This document shows, one piece after another, positions 39,360-48,229 of a stretch of 64,000 nt of DNA. The stretch is from an archaeon. Lineage in GTDB: Archaea > Nanobdellota > Nanobdellia > CSSed11-243R1. Numbering within the stretch: position 1 is the stretch's first letter; each line of letters opens with the position of its first letter. The notes beneath the pieces are model-generated. The model ran no database searches and was not told where the DNA came from. It saw only the letters and a list, made by a program, of their open reading frames with translations. The DNA is taken from positions 1 to 64,000 of the forward strand of contig JAJRVP010000005.1 in NCBI GenBank assembly GCA_024277205.1, written 5' to 3'. Position numbers and translations under genes: made by a program.

Positions 39360-40753
39360 TATTTCACCCTCATCATGATTATTTGGGTGCCCTCTTTTTT
39401 AAATGTCCATGTATACCCACCTTTTAATTTAGAGCACGTATGTCCTTCTTTACGTTTATCTAATTTTTCATTACAAATTGGACATGTTGTACGTTTTGTA
39501 ACATTGTAACTACGCTCAACTTTTATTTTTCCTTTTTTATCTTTTTTTTCAATCCAAACCACAGATTTCCATATGTGGTCAATTTGTTGAATAAATCCTG
39601 CGATAGCATTAATATCTGTATTCAATTTAATGAGGTATTTTTCTAATTCTATTATTAATTCACCTTCACTTCCAGGAACATGGGGATCTGTCAATCGTTT
39701 TAATTCCAAAACTTTTTCTTTAATCTTTCCGATATTAAACATCCTCCTTGTTCTTCCTTTAGAAAGCAAAAGGATTAATTCTGCTAATAATTTTCTTTTC
39801 TCACCAATCCTTAATTTTACTTCTTTTTCTTTTTGTTCTATTTCTTTTTTTAATGATTCTGCTTGATTTATATACTCGAGTGTCATCTCAGCAGCATCTC
39901 TTAACTCTTTTAATTTCCAACCAGGAACTCTTGCATCTTTTATAGCGGTTAATGCTTCAATATCTTTTATTTTCTTTTTTTCTATTTGCAATGAATCCAG
40001 ATTTTTCTTGATTTCATCGATTAATGGGGGTATCCTTTTTTCAAGGGAACGCTCATGCCCATAATCTCGTAATCTTTTTAAAAAATTAATTGTTGAATCT
40101 ACCTCTTTGGGTGAGCTTAATCTAAGTTTCCACCTTCTTGCCCAATCGTTTAAGAATTGATATATTCTTTCGTAGGCTTCATGTTCATACTCTACTGTTT
40201 TAAGTAAATCGCTCATTTCATGAACTGCTTGTTTTTCTTCTTTTTTTATTCGTTCTACATCTTCCTTAATTTCTTCTTCCATTTGAGATTCTTCTTTTTT
40301 CTTCCTTTTTAAAAGCTTGGAGAATAATCCTTCTCCTCTTGGAGCTAATCCTCTTGTTGTAGCTCCAATTCCTCTTCCCCATCTCCAAGTTGCAAGTATT
40401 AATCCACCAAATAAAACCACAAATGCGATAAATGCAAATATAATTCCAAATGTCTCAAGCATTGCAGCCATTAACAAAGCCACACCAGAATATAATGAGA
40501 TCAGGGTTATGGCAACAGTCATTAAAAATACTATTTTATTCAAAGTATGTTCTTCAATATTAGCTTTATCTGTTAAAGGTTTAAGAACAATATATCTTAA
40601 AAGGAAATATGTCAATACACCAAGTATAAGCATGGAAAGTGTAACTGGAACAGCAAGCATTACTGCCTCTGCACCACCAAGCGCTCCAAGGATATAAATC
40701 CAAGGTGTCCATATGTATAATAATACTTTTTCAACCATAGTTGGTTCAGCCAT
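39359..40753 (-). CDS. membrane protein with long coiled coil and C-terminal zinc-ribbon-like motif
   Basis: N-terminal TM segments, central coiled coil, CPICNEKLDKRKEGHTC. Confidence 0.55.
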   Translation of the reverse strand: MAEPTMVEKVLLYIWTPWIYILGALGGAEAVMLAVPVTLSMLILGVLTYFLLRYIVLKPLTDKANIEEHTLNKIVFLMTVAITLISLYSGVALLMAAMLETFGIIFAFIAFVVLFGGLILATWRWGRGIGATTRGLAPRGEGLFSKLLKRKKKEESQMEEEIKEDVERIKKEEKQAVHEMSDLLKTVEYEHEAYERIYQFLNDWARRWKLRLSSPKEVDSTINFLKRLRDYGHERSLEKRIPPLIDEIKKNLDSLQIEKKKIKDIEALTAIKDARVPGWKLKELRDAAEMTLEYINQAESLKKEIEQKEKEVKLRIGEKRKLLAELILLLSKGRTRRMFNIGKIKEKVLELKRLTDPHVPGSEGELIIELEKYLIKLNTDINAIAGFIQQIDHIWKSVVWIEKKDKKGKIKVERSYNVTKRTTCPICNEKLDKRKEGHTCSKLKGGYTWTFKKEGTQIIMMRVK

Positions 40754-40806
40754 AAAACCACCAAATTTTTACATACTTTTTACAATTATATAAATTCCTA
40801 TTATAT

Positions 40807-41412
40807 TTATATGTATTTAACTTTTGGCAATGTTGGATATGTGGACTTTAATCTGTTAATAGCTAAATCAATTGGTGTTTTTGGCAATTCCTCACCACAT
40901 ACCATATATCTCAATAAATCTTCTTCTTTGATTTTATCATTTATTCCTTCTAACAGTTTTAATAATTCTTCTCCATCTTCTGATACAGAGAATTCTATTT
41001 CGGTTTCAACAACATAATTTTTTCCCTTAAATCTAATTTTTCCATTTGGGTAATACCTAAGAAATTGTAGGGCAACATATGCATCTCTTGGTTGAGAATT
41101 GATTGGTGGGTTGTCAATTATCAATATGTTAGGATCATAGATTGAGGTTTCTCTTTCTTTTTTTCTTCGCAATTGTTCTAACTTGTTCATTTTTAATGCA
41201 ATCACTGCCATACATTTCGTATTCGGAGTATAGTGCCTCTCTTGAAGGATTTCAGTTACAATATCCTTTTCAAATTCATATATATTCATCTGTTGAAGTA
41301 AAAACCATTTTCGTTTGAATGAATTTTTTATAGCATTTCTTGGACAAGAACAACTAAGGTTATCTAAATAACTATCAGAAGTAACTATGTTTCTTAAATC
41401 TTTGAAAATCAT
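40807..41412 (-). CDS. hypothetical protein
   Basis: 201 aa ORF, coherent composition. Confidence 0.45.
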   Translation of the reverse strand: MIFKDLRNIVTSDSYLDNLSCSCPRNAIKNSFKRKWFLLQQMNIYEFEKDIVTEILQERHYTPNTKCMAVIALKMNKLEQLRRKKERETSIYDPNILIIDNPPINSQPRDAYVALQFLRYYPNGKIRFKGKNYVVETEIEFSVSEDGEELLKLLEGINDKIKEEDLLRYMVCGEELPKTPIDLAINRLKSTYPTLPKVKYI

Positions 41413-41475
41413 TCTTACACCAACACATACATAACATTACGAATTAAAAAAATTTTTTAAAATAAAAAAAGAAAA

Positions 41476-42405
41476 TTACTGTATTCCTTGCCCTACATTT
41501 ACTGTTCCTTGTTGTTTGTCTTTTTCAATTTGTGTTACTAAATCATCTGTACTTGGCATTGGCATTGGGTTTTGATATGTTGAAAAAGCTGCTGCAATTA
41601 AATCTTTCTCCCCAAATCTACCAACAAGGTCTTCTAACTTATTTCTTGCATCTTGTTCTCCAAGTATATCAGACATACCATATTGTTTTGTTGTCCTGAA
41701 TCTTTTTCTAAATATTTCCCCAGGTAATCTTATCTTTACTTCTCCATGTGGGTCTGGCACTAGTTCTCTTACTAAGACACCACAAGAGCTATACATCTCC
41801 TTTCCACTTTGTGTTTTTTTCTTTGAAAATGGAAATCTGTGTTTTTGTGCTCCACCTAAATCAATAACTTGTACCAAATTGAATGAACCATAAGGTTTTT
41901 TCCTTTCCTCTGGTAATAACCTCTCTGCAAAATCGTATGCTGCAAATAAAGCTGCTTTTTTTCCCATACATAAATGTGGATCTGCTTCAATATCTGTAAT
42001 AGCAGATTCCCTTTGGTCTATTGTATATCTCCCTGGGAATGGAGATAATGTCCATACTCTTGGTTTTTTTCTTTGGTGTGTTGGACATTTGTATCCAGAT
42101 GGATTCATTCCAATACATTCTGGCAAAACTGTTTGTTCTTCAAATGCCATTGTTGGGTCAATTTTCGTTTTTTTATCAAAGTACATTTTCGTGAGTCCAT
42201 ATGCAATTGTCCCACCTGCTGCCATCCATGGAAGTGCTGCTAATAATTGGTTTGAAAGAGATAGACTCTGTGATATCTCTGTACCAACTCCTGCATTGGA
42301 TGCGCTATCTACTAATTTGACACCTAATTGTGTCAAACCAAATGCATACAATGGTTTTGTTACTCCATTCCAAAGTATTTTTTTTGCTTTTTGTAAGTAT
42401 TCCAT
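41476..42405 (-). CDS. hypothetical protein
   Basis: 309 aa ORF. Confidence 0.45.
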   Translation of the reverse strand: MEYLQKAKKILWNGVTKPLYAFGLTQLGVKLVDSASNAGVGTEISQSLSLSNQLLAALPWMAAGGTIAYGLTKMYFDKKTKIDPTMAFEEQTVLPECIGMNPSGYKCPTHQRKKPRVWTLSPFPGRYTIDQRESAITDIEADPHLCMGKKAALFAAYDFAERLLPEERKKPYGSFNLVQVIDLGGAQKHRFPFSKKKTQSGKEMYSSCGVLVRELVPDPHGEVKIRLPGEIFRKRFRTTKQYGMSDILGEQDARNKLEDLVGRFGEKDLIAAAFSTYQNPMPMPSTDDLVTQIEKDKQQGTVNVGQGIQ

Positions 42406-42407
42406 AC

Positions 42408-43175
42408 TTAATCACCACCTTTTTTGATTATATATAGCGCTAATGGATATATCCCATCAACGCCCGAGATTATTCCACCGTAAATCTCGTTTGTCGGCAC
42501 AAATCTAATTGATTCTCCTTCTTGTTTTCCATTACCCAACACTGTTTTCTGTTCAAATTCATTATCTTCTGTTTTTATTGCATAATCTAACCCCATTTTC
42601 AATAAACCTTCTAATTTTTTACCTTGGTAGGGTATTGTCAATTTTACATTGGTTGTTGGGTTTTGTGTTTGTATAACACCACTTATTTCTGTTCCTTTAA
42701 AACCTCCTGCTCCTGCAACTAAAAGAATCTTCTCTGATTTCACTATCTCCTCTAATCTACTTTTTTCATCCCCTAACTCTTTTTGAGCCTCAAGAATCTG
42801 AAGGAATAGGTTGTATGCTTGTATGTAATCTTGTTGTTCTTCTGTTGTAGAATATGTGTTTAATCTCTCTTGAAACTGATCATAAAATTTTGCTATGCCT
42901 TCCTCAGTTGGCCTCTGGTCACTTAGTTTATTCTTAGTTATCTCTATTTCGTCTTTTAGCTTTTTTGGATCAAAAAGGTATTGTTTCAGTAACTCAACTA
43001 AGTGTAAAAAGGTTTTTGCATCATATAATTTTTTCTCATTTTTAGAAGTTGAATCCCTATCTACTACTCCTACTTCAGTTTGTGGTTGTTCGGGTTTTGA
43101 ATTCTTAAGTTCTTTTTGTCTATTATCGCCATACCCGACTATTGCATTACCAACATCGATTTTGTTTCCTACCAT
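42408..43175 (-). CDS. hypothetical protein
   Basis: 255 aa ORF, adjacent co-directional genes. Confidence 0.45.
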   Translation of the reverse strand: MVGNKIDVGNAIVGYGDNRQKELKNSKPEQPQTEVGVVDRDSTSKNEKKLYDAKTFLHLVELLKQYLFDPKKLKDEIEITKNKLSDQRPTEEGIAKFYDQFQERLNTYSTTEEQQDYIQAYNLFLQILEAQKELGDEKSRLEEIVKSEKILLVAGAGGFKGTEISGVIQTQNPTTNVKLTIPYQGKKLEGLLKMGLDYAIKTEDNEFEQKTVLGNGKQEGESIRFVPTNEIYGGIISGVDGIYPLALYIIKKGGD

Positions 43176-43189
43176 TTTTAAATCACCTT

Positions 43190-44338
43190 TTAAATTTCAT
43201 ATCCATACATTATTCTTTCCAAATTCAATTTTTCTCCTTTTTTAAGATAAACATCTGCTATAATTTTAACAGAATCATCCTCAAATTCAACCTTAGCTTT
43301 AAAATGTTGAATCTTCTTACCTGAGGAATCAATAACTGGAATATACGCTATGGATGGTTTTGCTTTTTTGAAAATATCATAATTTTTACCGCTTAAAAAT
43401 AGTGCAAATTCATAAATTTCTCCTTCTTCTAGTTTATCAACAATTGAACCACTTATTTTATCATAAAAAGCCCAATCTACTTCGTTGGTATCAGTAGGTT
43501 CTATTCTCCCTATTAATAAATTCTCCAATCTAAATTCTGGTTTTTTAGTAAAAATTCTTTTAAGGAAAGGCAATTGATTATATTCTTCTAATTCTTTAAA
43601 ATAATTCACAAATTGCCCCATTACACTGAGATAAACTTCTTTGAAAACATCACTTTTTGCAATTTGTAGTGACACTAATTTTGATGCTTTTAATCTAACT
43701 TCTTTGAGATTAATCTCCTCTTTTATTGTTTCTGCTAGCTTATCAGAAACATCTTTAAAGTCTATGTTTAATTCGTGTTTTGTAGCAAGATAAAAAACGA
43801 GTTCCTTTTTAATCTCACCAAAATCCAATTTCTCTTCTAGTTCATTATAAAATGTTTTTTTAAGTGCATCGATTAAATTCTCAAAATTAAGTCCAACAGT
43901 TTCAAGAATATCAGCCAACGGTACCCCTGCCCCGAATTGTTCTTTTAGTTTTTGAGAAAGAGTAGAGTATGCATCTTCTTTAAGTTGATTTACATCAATA
44001 CTTTCAAAAAAATTGGAAATTGTTTTTTGAATGATTTCCTCTTTAAATTCTTGGATGTTTATATCTAACGCTGTGAAAACATCATCTAACTCTACATCTT
44101 CAAGTTCATATTGTTCAGCAATCATTCTCAAAATTTCTTCTTTAGAACCTGAAATATTAAGATAATTTGCAATTGCTTTAAATGCTTCCTCTTTGGACAT
44201 ATCATTAAACATATCACTTATACCTTTGGCTTCAGAATTGAAATCTTGTATAAGTTGTTCCATTTTTTCTCCCACATCTTCTTCTACCATTTTTTCTATT
44301 TCTTCTATGGTTTTATCTCCATCTGTAGGATTTGGCAT
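43190..44338 (-). CDS. hypothetical helical protein
   Basis: 382 aa ORF, helical charged N-terminal part. Confidence 0.45.
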   Translation of the reverse strand: MPNPTDGDKTIEEIEKMVEEDVGEKMEQLIQDFNSEAKGISDMFNDMSKEEAFKAIANYLNISGSKEEILRMIAEQYELEDVELDDVFTALDINIQEFKEEIIQKTISNFFESIDVNQLKEDAYSTLSQKLKEQFGAGVPLADILETVGLNFENLIDALKKTFYNELEEKLDFGEIKKELVFYLATKHELNIDFKDVSDKLAETIKEEINLKEVRLKASKLVSLQIAKSDVFKEVYLSVMGQFVNYFKELEEYNQLPFLKRIFTKKPEFRLENLLIGRIEPTDTNEVDWAFYDKISGSIVDKLEEGEIYEFALFLSGKNYDIFKKAKPSIAYIPVIDSSGKKIQHFKAKVEFEDDSVKIIADVYLKKGEKLNLERIMYGYEI

Positions 44339-44419
44339 GTTGTCACCCCTTGATAATAAACTAAGTTATTAGAGGAAAATCTTATTTATAAATGTTTCTG
44401 TATTGACTACTTAATAGTC

Positions 44420-44866
44420 ATGAAAAACATCGAAGAAAGGCATTTAAAACAAAAAATGGTTCAACTCATTATGAAATGGCTATCAAAAAAGACATTGTTG
44501 CCTTTGTTATTGGCTGGAATATTTTTATCCTCTGTATTAGTGGTTTTCTCAAGTGGTGGACTCCAAAAAAAGCAAGCAGTAATTATAGTTGATATGGGGC
44601 AAGGGCAGGTTTATCAAGGGAAAATTCAGATTAATGAAAAAACAACAGCACTAACTGCACTTTCAAGTTTTGCATACTCTGTTGAAATTGAAAATGGGAA
44701 AGTGTATTGCATTGCTAATTATTGTAACACAAATGTAAGTGTATGGAAATTCTATAAATTAGAACAAACTTCTTTAGGTTCTGTTGAAAAAGAAGTTAAT
44801 CAAAGTATTGAAAATTATAAAGTTGAAGAAGGAGAAATCCTTGTTTTTAGGTATGAATCTATTTAG
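44420..44866 (+). CDS. single-TM hypothetical protein
   Basis: LLPLLLAGIFLSSVLVVFSSG. Confidence 0.45.
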   Translation: MKNIEERHLKQKMVQLIMKWLSKKTLLPLLLAGIFLSSVLVVFSSGGLQKKQAVIIVDMGQGQVYQGKIQINEKTTALTALSSFAYSVEIENGKVYCIANYCNTNVSVWKFYKLEQTSLGSVEKEVNQSIENYKVEEGEILVFRYESI

Positions 44867-45131
44867 ATTTCTTTTTTCTTCTGCCCCGTCTTTTATTTAG
44901 GGGTTCTACCACAATTTTACATCCGCAATTTTGACAAATAAAGGTAATTGGTTTTTGAAATTCTTGGGTTATTTCTCCACTTTTCTTACAATTTCCACAA
45001 GCATATTTTATATTGACAATGTTTGTACCTGTTGGCACCCATGCAACTAGTTTTGTATTGTCATCTAATATTCTTCTTGTAAAAAAAGCGCATTCATCCA
45101 TGCTTTCTGGTTCTTTTAACATGATATTCAC
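44859..45131 (-). CDS. small zinc-ribbon protein
   Basis: CGNCKKSGEITQEFQKPITFICQNCGC. Confidence 0.5.
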   Translation of the reverse strand: MNIMLKEPESMDECAFFTRRILDDNTKLVAWVPTGTNIVNIKYACGNCKKSGEITQEFQKPITFICQNCGCKIVVEPLNKRRGRRKKKSK

Positions 45132-45390
45132 CTTTGTTATAGAAATATTTAGTAGTTAAAAAAACTATTGTCCCAAAAATAACCATATAAACTGCTGTGT
45201 ATGGGAATGGTGGTTTTTCAATTATGAGTTGTGTTGTCTGGGTTGGTGGTGTTTTGTTAATTGATTGTTTTATGTATCCTGGGGTTTGAGCGTAATAACT
45301 AAAAATCCATAAAAATCCAATTATTACAAATATTGCCCCAAATCCAAAATAAAAATACCATGTTTTCTCTGAAATTTTCTTTTTAGTCAT
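45094..45390 (-). CDS. small two-TM membrane protein
   Basis: FGAIFVIIGFLWIFSYYA ... YTAVYMVIFGTIVFLTTKYF. Confidence 0.45.
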   Translation of the reverse strand: MTKKKISEKTWYFYFGFGAIFVIIGFLWIFSYYAQTPGYIKQSINKTPPTQTTQLIIEKPPFPYTAVYMVIFGTIVFLTTKYFYNKGEYHVKRTRKHG

Positions 45391-45408
45391 ATTAGAAACA
45401 TATCAGTA

Positions 45409-45561
45409 TTACTTAATATCCATTTCTATATGGAACGCAATATATACTTTGTCTTTTATTCTGCCAAATACCCCTGTTACTCCTGTAACTTGAGGCATTG
45501 GTACATATGGAACAAGTCCTTGCTCTTTTCGCATATATTCTAAAAATCCTGAGCACACCAT
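45409..45561 (-). CDS. 50-aa protein in a different frame from the listed 45413-45676 ORF
   Basis: Own translation: MVCSGFLEYMRKEQGLVPYVPMPQVTGVTGVFGRIKDKVYIAFHIEMDIK*. Confidence 0.45.
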   Translation of the reverse strand: MVCSGFLEYMRKEQGLVPYVPMPQVTGVTGVFGRIKDKVYIAFHIEMDIK

Positions 45562-45623
45562 TTATAACCACCCCAAAATAGTAAATATTATATATAGTAA
45601 ATTTATAAGTGTTTTGTTGACTT

Positions 45624-45764
45624 ATGTCAACAGGGAACAATGATGAAGTGTTGACACCCAATGAGGCGCAAGCCAATGAAATACAGGGTAGCTACAGAGT
45701 TCCCCGCACCTTTTTAGAAAAAAGCTGCACCAAAAAATTCTACACATTTTTAGAAAAAGTTTGA
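45624..45764 (+). CDS. short ORF whose C-terminus is encoded by the repeat elements
   Basis: MSTGNNDEVLTPNEAQANEIQGSYRVPRTFLEKSCTKKFYTFLEKV*; may be a remnant. Confidence 0.2.
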   Translation: MSTGNNDEVLTPNEAQANEIQGSYRVPRTFLEKSCTKKFYTFLEKV

Positions 45765-45771
45765 TCAAAAG
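45710..45771 (+). repeat. two tandem family-1 elements
   Basis: CTTTTT-aga-AAAAAG-ctgcacc-AAAAAA (45710-45737) and ATTTTT-ag-AAAAAG-tttgatc-AAAAG (45746-45771). Confidence 0.6.
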
Positions 45772-45809
45772 TGCAAACATTTTTAATTCTGGATTGTTTT
45801 AATCTAACT

Positions 45810-45950
45810 ATGGAAATACCTTATGAATTAAGCGTAAATTGGCCATGGATTGTGCTTGCAATTGTAATTATAATTGCAATTCTAACTTTGAAAAATAAAA
45901 TAGTGAGACGGAGATTACATTCTTTATTTGGATGGCCACCAGAACCTTAG
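45810..45950 (+). CDS. 46-aa single-TM protein
   Basis: Own translation: MEIPYELSVNWPWIVLAIVIIIAILTLKNKIVRRRLHSLFGWPPEP*. Confidence 0.4.
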   Translation: MEIPYELSVNWPWIVLAIVIIIAILTLKNKIVRRRLHSLFGWPPEP

Positions 45951-45985
45951 GAAAGCTTTTATTTAATTAATTTTTTGGGATTCTT

Positions 45986-47410
45986 ATGACATTTATATTA
46001 TTCAACACGCTTGGGAGAAAAAAGGAAGAATTTAAACCGCTTGAAGATAATCTAGTTAAGATATATACTTGTGGGCCAACTGTTTACAATTTTGCACATA
46101 TTGGGAATTTTAGAAGTTATGTTGCACAAGATATTCTAAAGAGATATCTGCTTTACAAAGGTTTCAAAGTAAAACATGTTATGAATCTAACTGATATAGA
46201 TGATAAAACAATTAGGGATAGCCAAAAAGAAGGAATTTCTTTAAAAGAATTTACAGAAAGATATACAAAAGCTTTTTTTGAAGATTCTAAAAAACTAAAT
46301 CTCTTGCCAGCAGATATTTATGCAAAAGCAACTGAACATATTGAAGATATGCGAAAATTAATTCAAATTCTTCTTGATGAAGGATTTGCTTACAAAGGAG
46401 AAGACAATTCAATATATTACAACATTTCTAAGTTTAAAGAATATGGAAAACTTTCTGGTATAAAAGTTTCTGAACTAAAAGCTGGAGCAAGAGTAAAACA
46501 AGATGAATATGAAAAAGAAGAAGCAAATGATTTTGCACTTTGGAAAGCTTGGACTCCTGAAGATGGAGATGTTTTTTGGGATGTAAAATTTGTGATTAAT
46601 GGAAAAGAAGAAACAATTCGCGGAAGACCGGGTTGGCATATTGAATGTTCAACTATGAGTATGAAATACCTTGGGGGTACATTGGATATACATGCTGGTG
46701 GGGTTGATTTAATATTCCCACATCATGAAAATGAAATTGCTCAAAGTGAGGCAGCAACTGGAAAAATATTTTCAAGGTTTTGGTTCCACAATGAATGGGT
46801 AATTGTGGAAGGGAAAAAAATGTCAAAGAGATATAAAAATTTTTACACCTTACGTGACATTTTATCAAAAGGTTATAGTCCTAAAGCAATTAGGTATCTT
46901 TTAATGAATGCACATTATCGTTCGCAATTAAATTTCACATTTGAAGGACTAAAAGATGCAGAAACAACAGTTAATCGCTTAATAGAATTTATTGACAAAC
47001 TTGATGAGATTAAAAGTAGTAATTACAATGGAGACATTAAAAATTTAATTGAAAATGTAAAAGAAAAATTTGAATCTGCGATGGATGATGATATCAATAT
47101 GCCTCTAGCACTTTCAGCAATTCATGAGTTTGTTTCTGAAATAAATAAAGCAATTGCTCAAGGAAATTTTGATGAAAAGAATGCAAAAGAAGTAAAAAGT
47201 ATTATGTTGGAGTTTGACAAAGTTTTAGGTGTATTAGAGCATGAAAAAGTTGAAGTTCCAGAAGAAATTAAAAAACTTATCGAAGAAAGAGAAAATGCGA
47301 GAAAAGAAAAGAACTTCAAAAAATCAGATGAAATCCGCGAAAAGATTAGACAAATGGGTTGGGAAGTCCAAGATACACCAGAAGGACCAAAGGTAAGAAA
47401 GAGATTGTAA
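45986..47410 (+). CDS. cysS: cysteinyl-tRNA synthetase
   Basis: YTCGPTVYNFAHIGNFRSYV, KMSKRYKNFYTLRD, GWHIECSTMSMKYLG. Confidence 0.97.
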   Translation: MTFILFNTLGRKKEEFKPLEDNLVKIYTCGPTVYNFAHIGNFRSYVAQDILKRYLLYKGFKVKHVMNLTDIDDKTIRDSQKEGISLKEFTERYTKAFFEDSKKLNLLPADIYAKATEHIEDMRKLIQILLDEGFAYKGEDNSIYYNISKFKEYGKLSGIKVSELKAGARVKQDEYEKEEANDFALWKAWTPEDGDVFWDVKFVINGKEETIRGRPGWHIECSTMSMKYLGGTLDIHAGGVDLIFPHHENEIAQSEAATGKIFSRFWFHNEWVIVEGKKMSKRYKNFYTLRDILSKGYSPKAIRYLLMNAHYRSQLNFTFEGLKDAETTVNRLIEFIDKLDEIKSSNYNGDIKNLIENVKEKFESAMDDDINMPLALSAIHEFVSEINKAIAQGNFDEKNAKEVKSIMLEFDKVLGVLEHEKVEVPEEIKKLIEERENARKEKNFKKSDEIREKIRQMGWEVQDTPEGPKVRKRL

Positions 47411-47447
47411 ATCTAAATAAAATGTCTAATAAGAAGTTGCGAGTGTG

Positions 47448-47478
47448 TTTTTGGTGCAGCTTTTTTCTAAAAAGCTGC
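47448..47478 (-). repeat. family-1 element, inverted copy of 45711-45736
   Basis: 47448-47473 is the exact 26-bp reverse complement of 45711-45736. Confidence 0.7.
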
Positions 47479-47520
47479 AAGGAAAAGAATTTAAAACAAA
47501 CCTTTCTATTTTTAATTTAA

Positions 47521-47676
47521 GCGGGGTTGGCAGAGCAGCTATGCGGCGGACTGCAGTTCGTCAGCGGCGGATCTGGCTGAGGCGCCCGATGATGTGAAGA
47601 GATCCGTTCAGGGGGGTGCGACAAGCCGAACCTGGGCGATTCCTCTTAGATTCGCTCGCTATTCCCCCACCCCGCT
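47521..47676 (+). tRNA. tRNA-Cys(GCA) with anticodon-loop intron and probable T-loop intron
   Basis: Acceptor GCGGGGT/ACCCCGC with U73; anticodon arm GCGGA-CTGCAG[47557-47601]A-TCCGT; T-stem GGGGG/CCCCC separated by 47 nt, implying a ~40-nt insert; mature ~71 nt. Confidence 0.75.
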
Positions 47677-47697
47677 TTTTAGTTAAATGGTGGTAAA

Positions 47698-47952
47698 ATG
47701 GAAGCAAAGATAATCTATAACTGGGATGAATTCCAAAGGGAATTTGAAAAACTTGAAGAGCCAAAATTCTACATAAATCTTGATACAAGTGACAAAGGAA
47801 ATGTTTTAAGAATATATGCAGAAACAAAAGATGTTGTCTTAATATTCGAGCCCGAGGACATGGACTTAAGAAAGTGGAAGAAAAAGCTTGATGATATGAA
47901 CATTGAGTACAAATGGGGGAAAAGCCCTGTAAAGATAATTGAAAATGGATGA
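47698..47952 (+). CDS. hypothetical protein
   Basis: 84 aa ORF, coherent composition. Confidence 0.45.
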   Translation: MEAKIIYNWDEFQREFEKLEEPKFYINLDTSDKGNVLRIYAETKDVVLIFEPEDMDLRKWKKKLDDMNIEYKWGKSPVKIIENG

Positions 47953-48229
47953 GGAATTTTATATTTTTAAACCTTGTAAAACAACTGCTGCTTTTCAAGG
48001 TACTTTGAAAAAACAGATATCCTTAGATATGAATTCTGTTAAAAGAATTTTAGAAAAAGAAGGTTACAAAATTGAATTGGCTCTGAATGATTTAGTCATA
48101 GCACGAAAGGGACATATTGTAAATATCTATAACACTGGAAAAATTCTGATTAAAAATATTGAAGATGAAGAAAAAGCAAAGAAAGTAATCGAATCTATTT
48201 ATAAAAAAATAATAAAAGAAAAAGATTAA
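47945..48229 (+). CDS. hypothetical protein, possibly TBP-fold-like
   Basis: SVKRILEKEGYKIELALNDLVIARKGHIVNIYNTGKILIKNIEDEEKAKKVIESIYKKI. Confidence 0.4.
   Translation: MDEEFYIFKPCKTTAAFQGTLKKQISLDMNSVKRILEKEGYKIELALNDLVIARKGHIVNIYNTGKILIKNIEDEEKAKKVIESIYKKIIKEKD

Noticed and set aside
45413-45676. Minus-strand 87-aa ORF in the ORF track
   Set aside because: Another frame gives a more protein-like 50-aa product (45409-45561).
47557-47601. C/D-like motifs (CTGA, GATGATGTGA) in the tRNA-Cys intron
   Set aside because: Motif order and spacing do not fit a C/D guide RNA.
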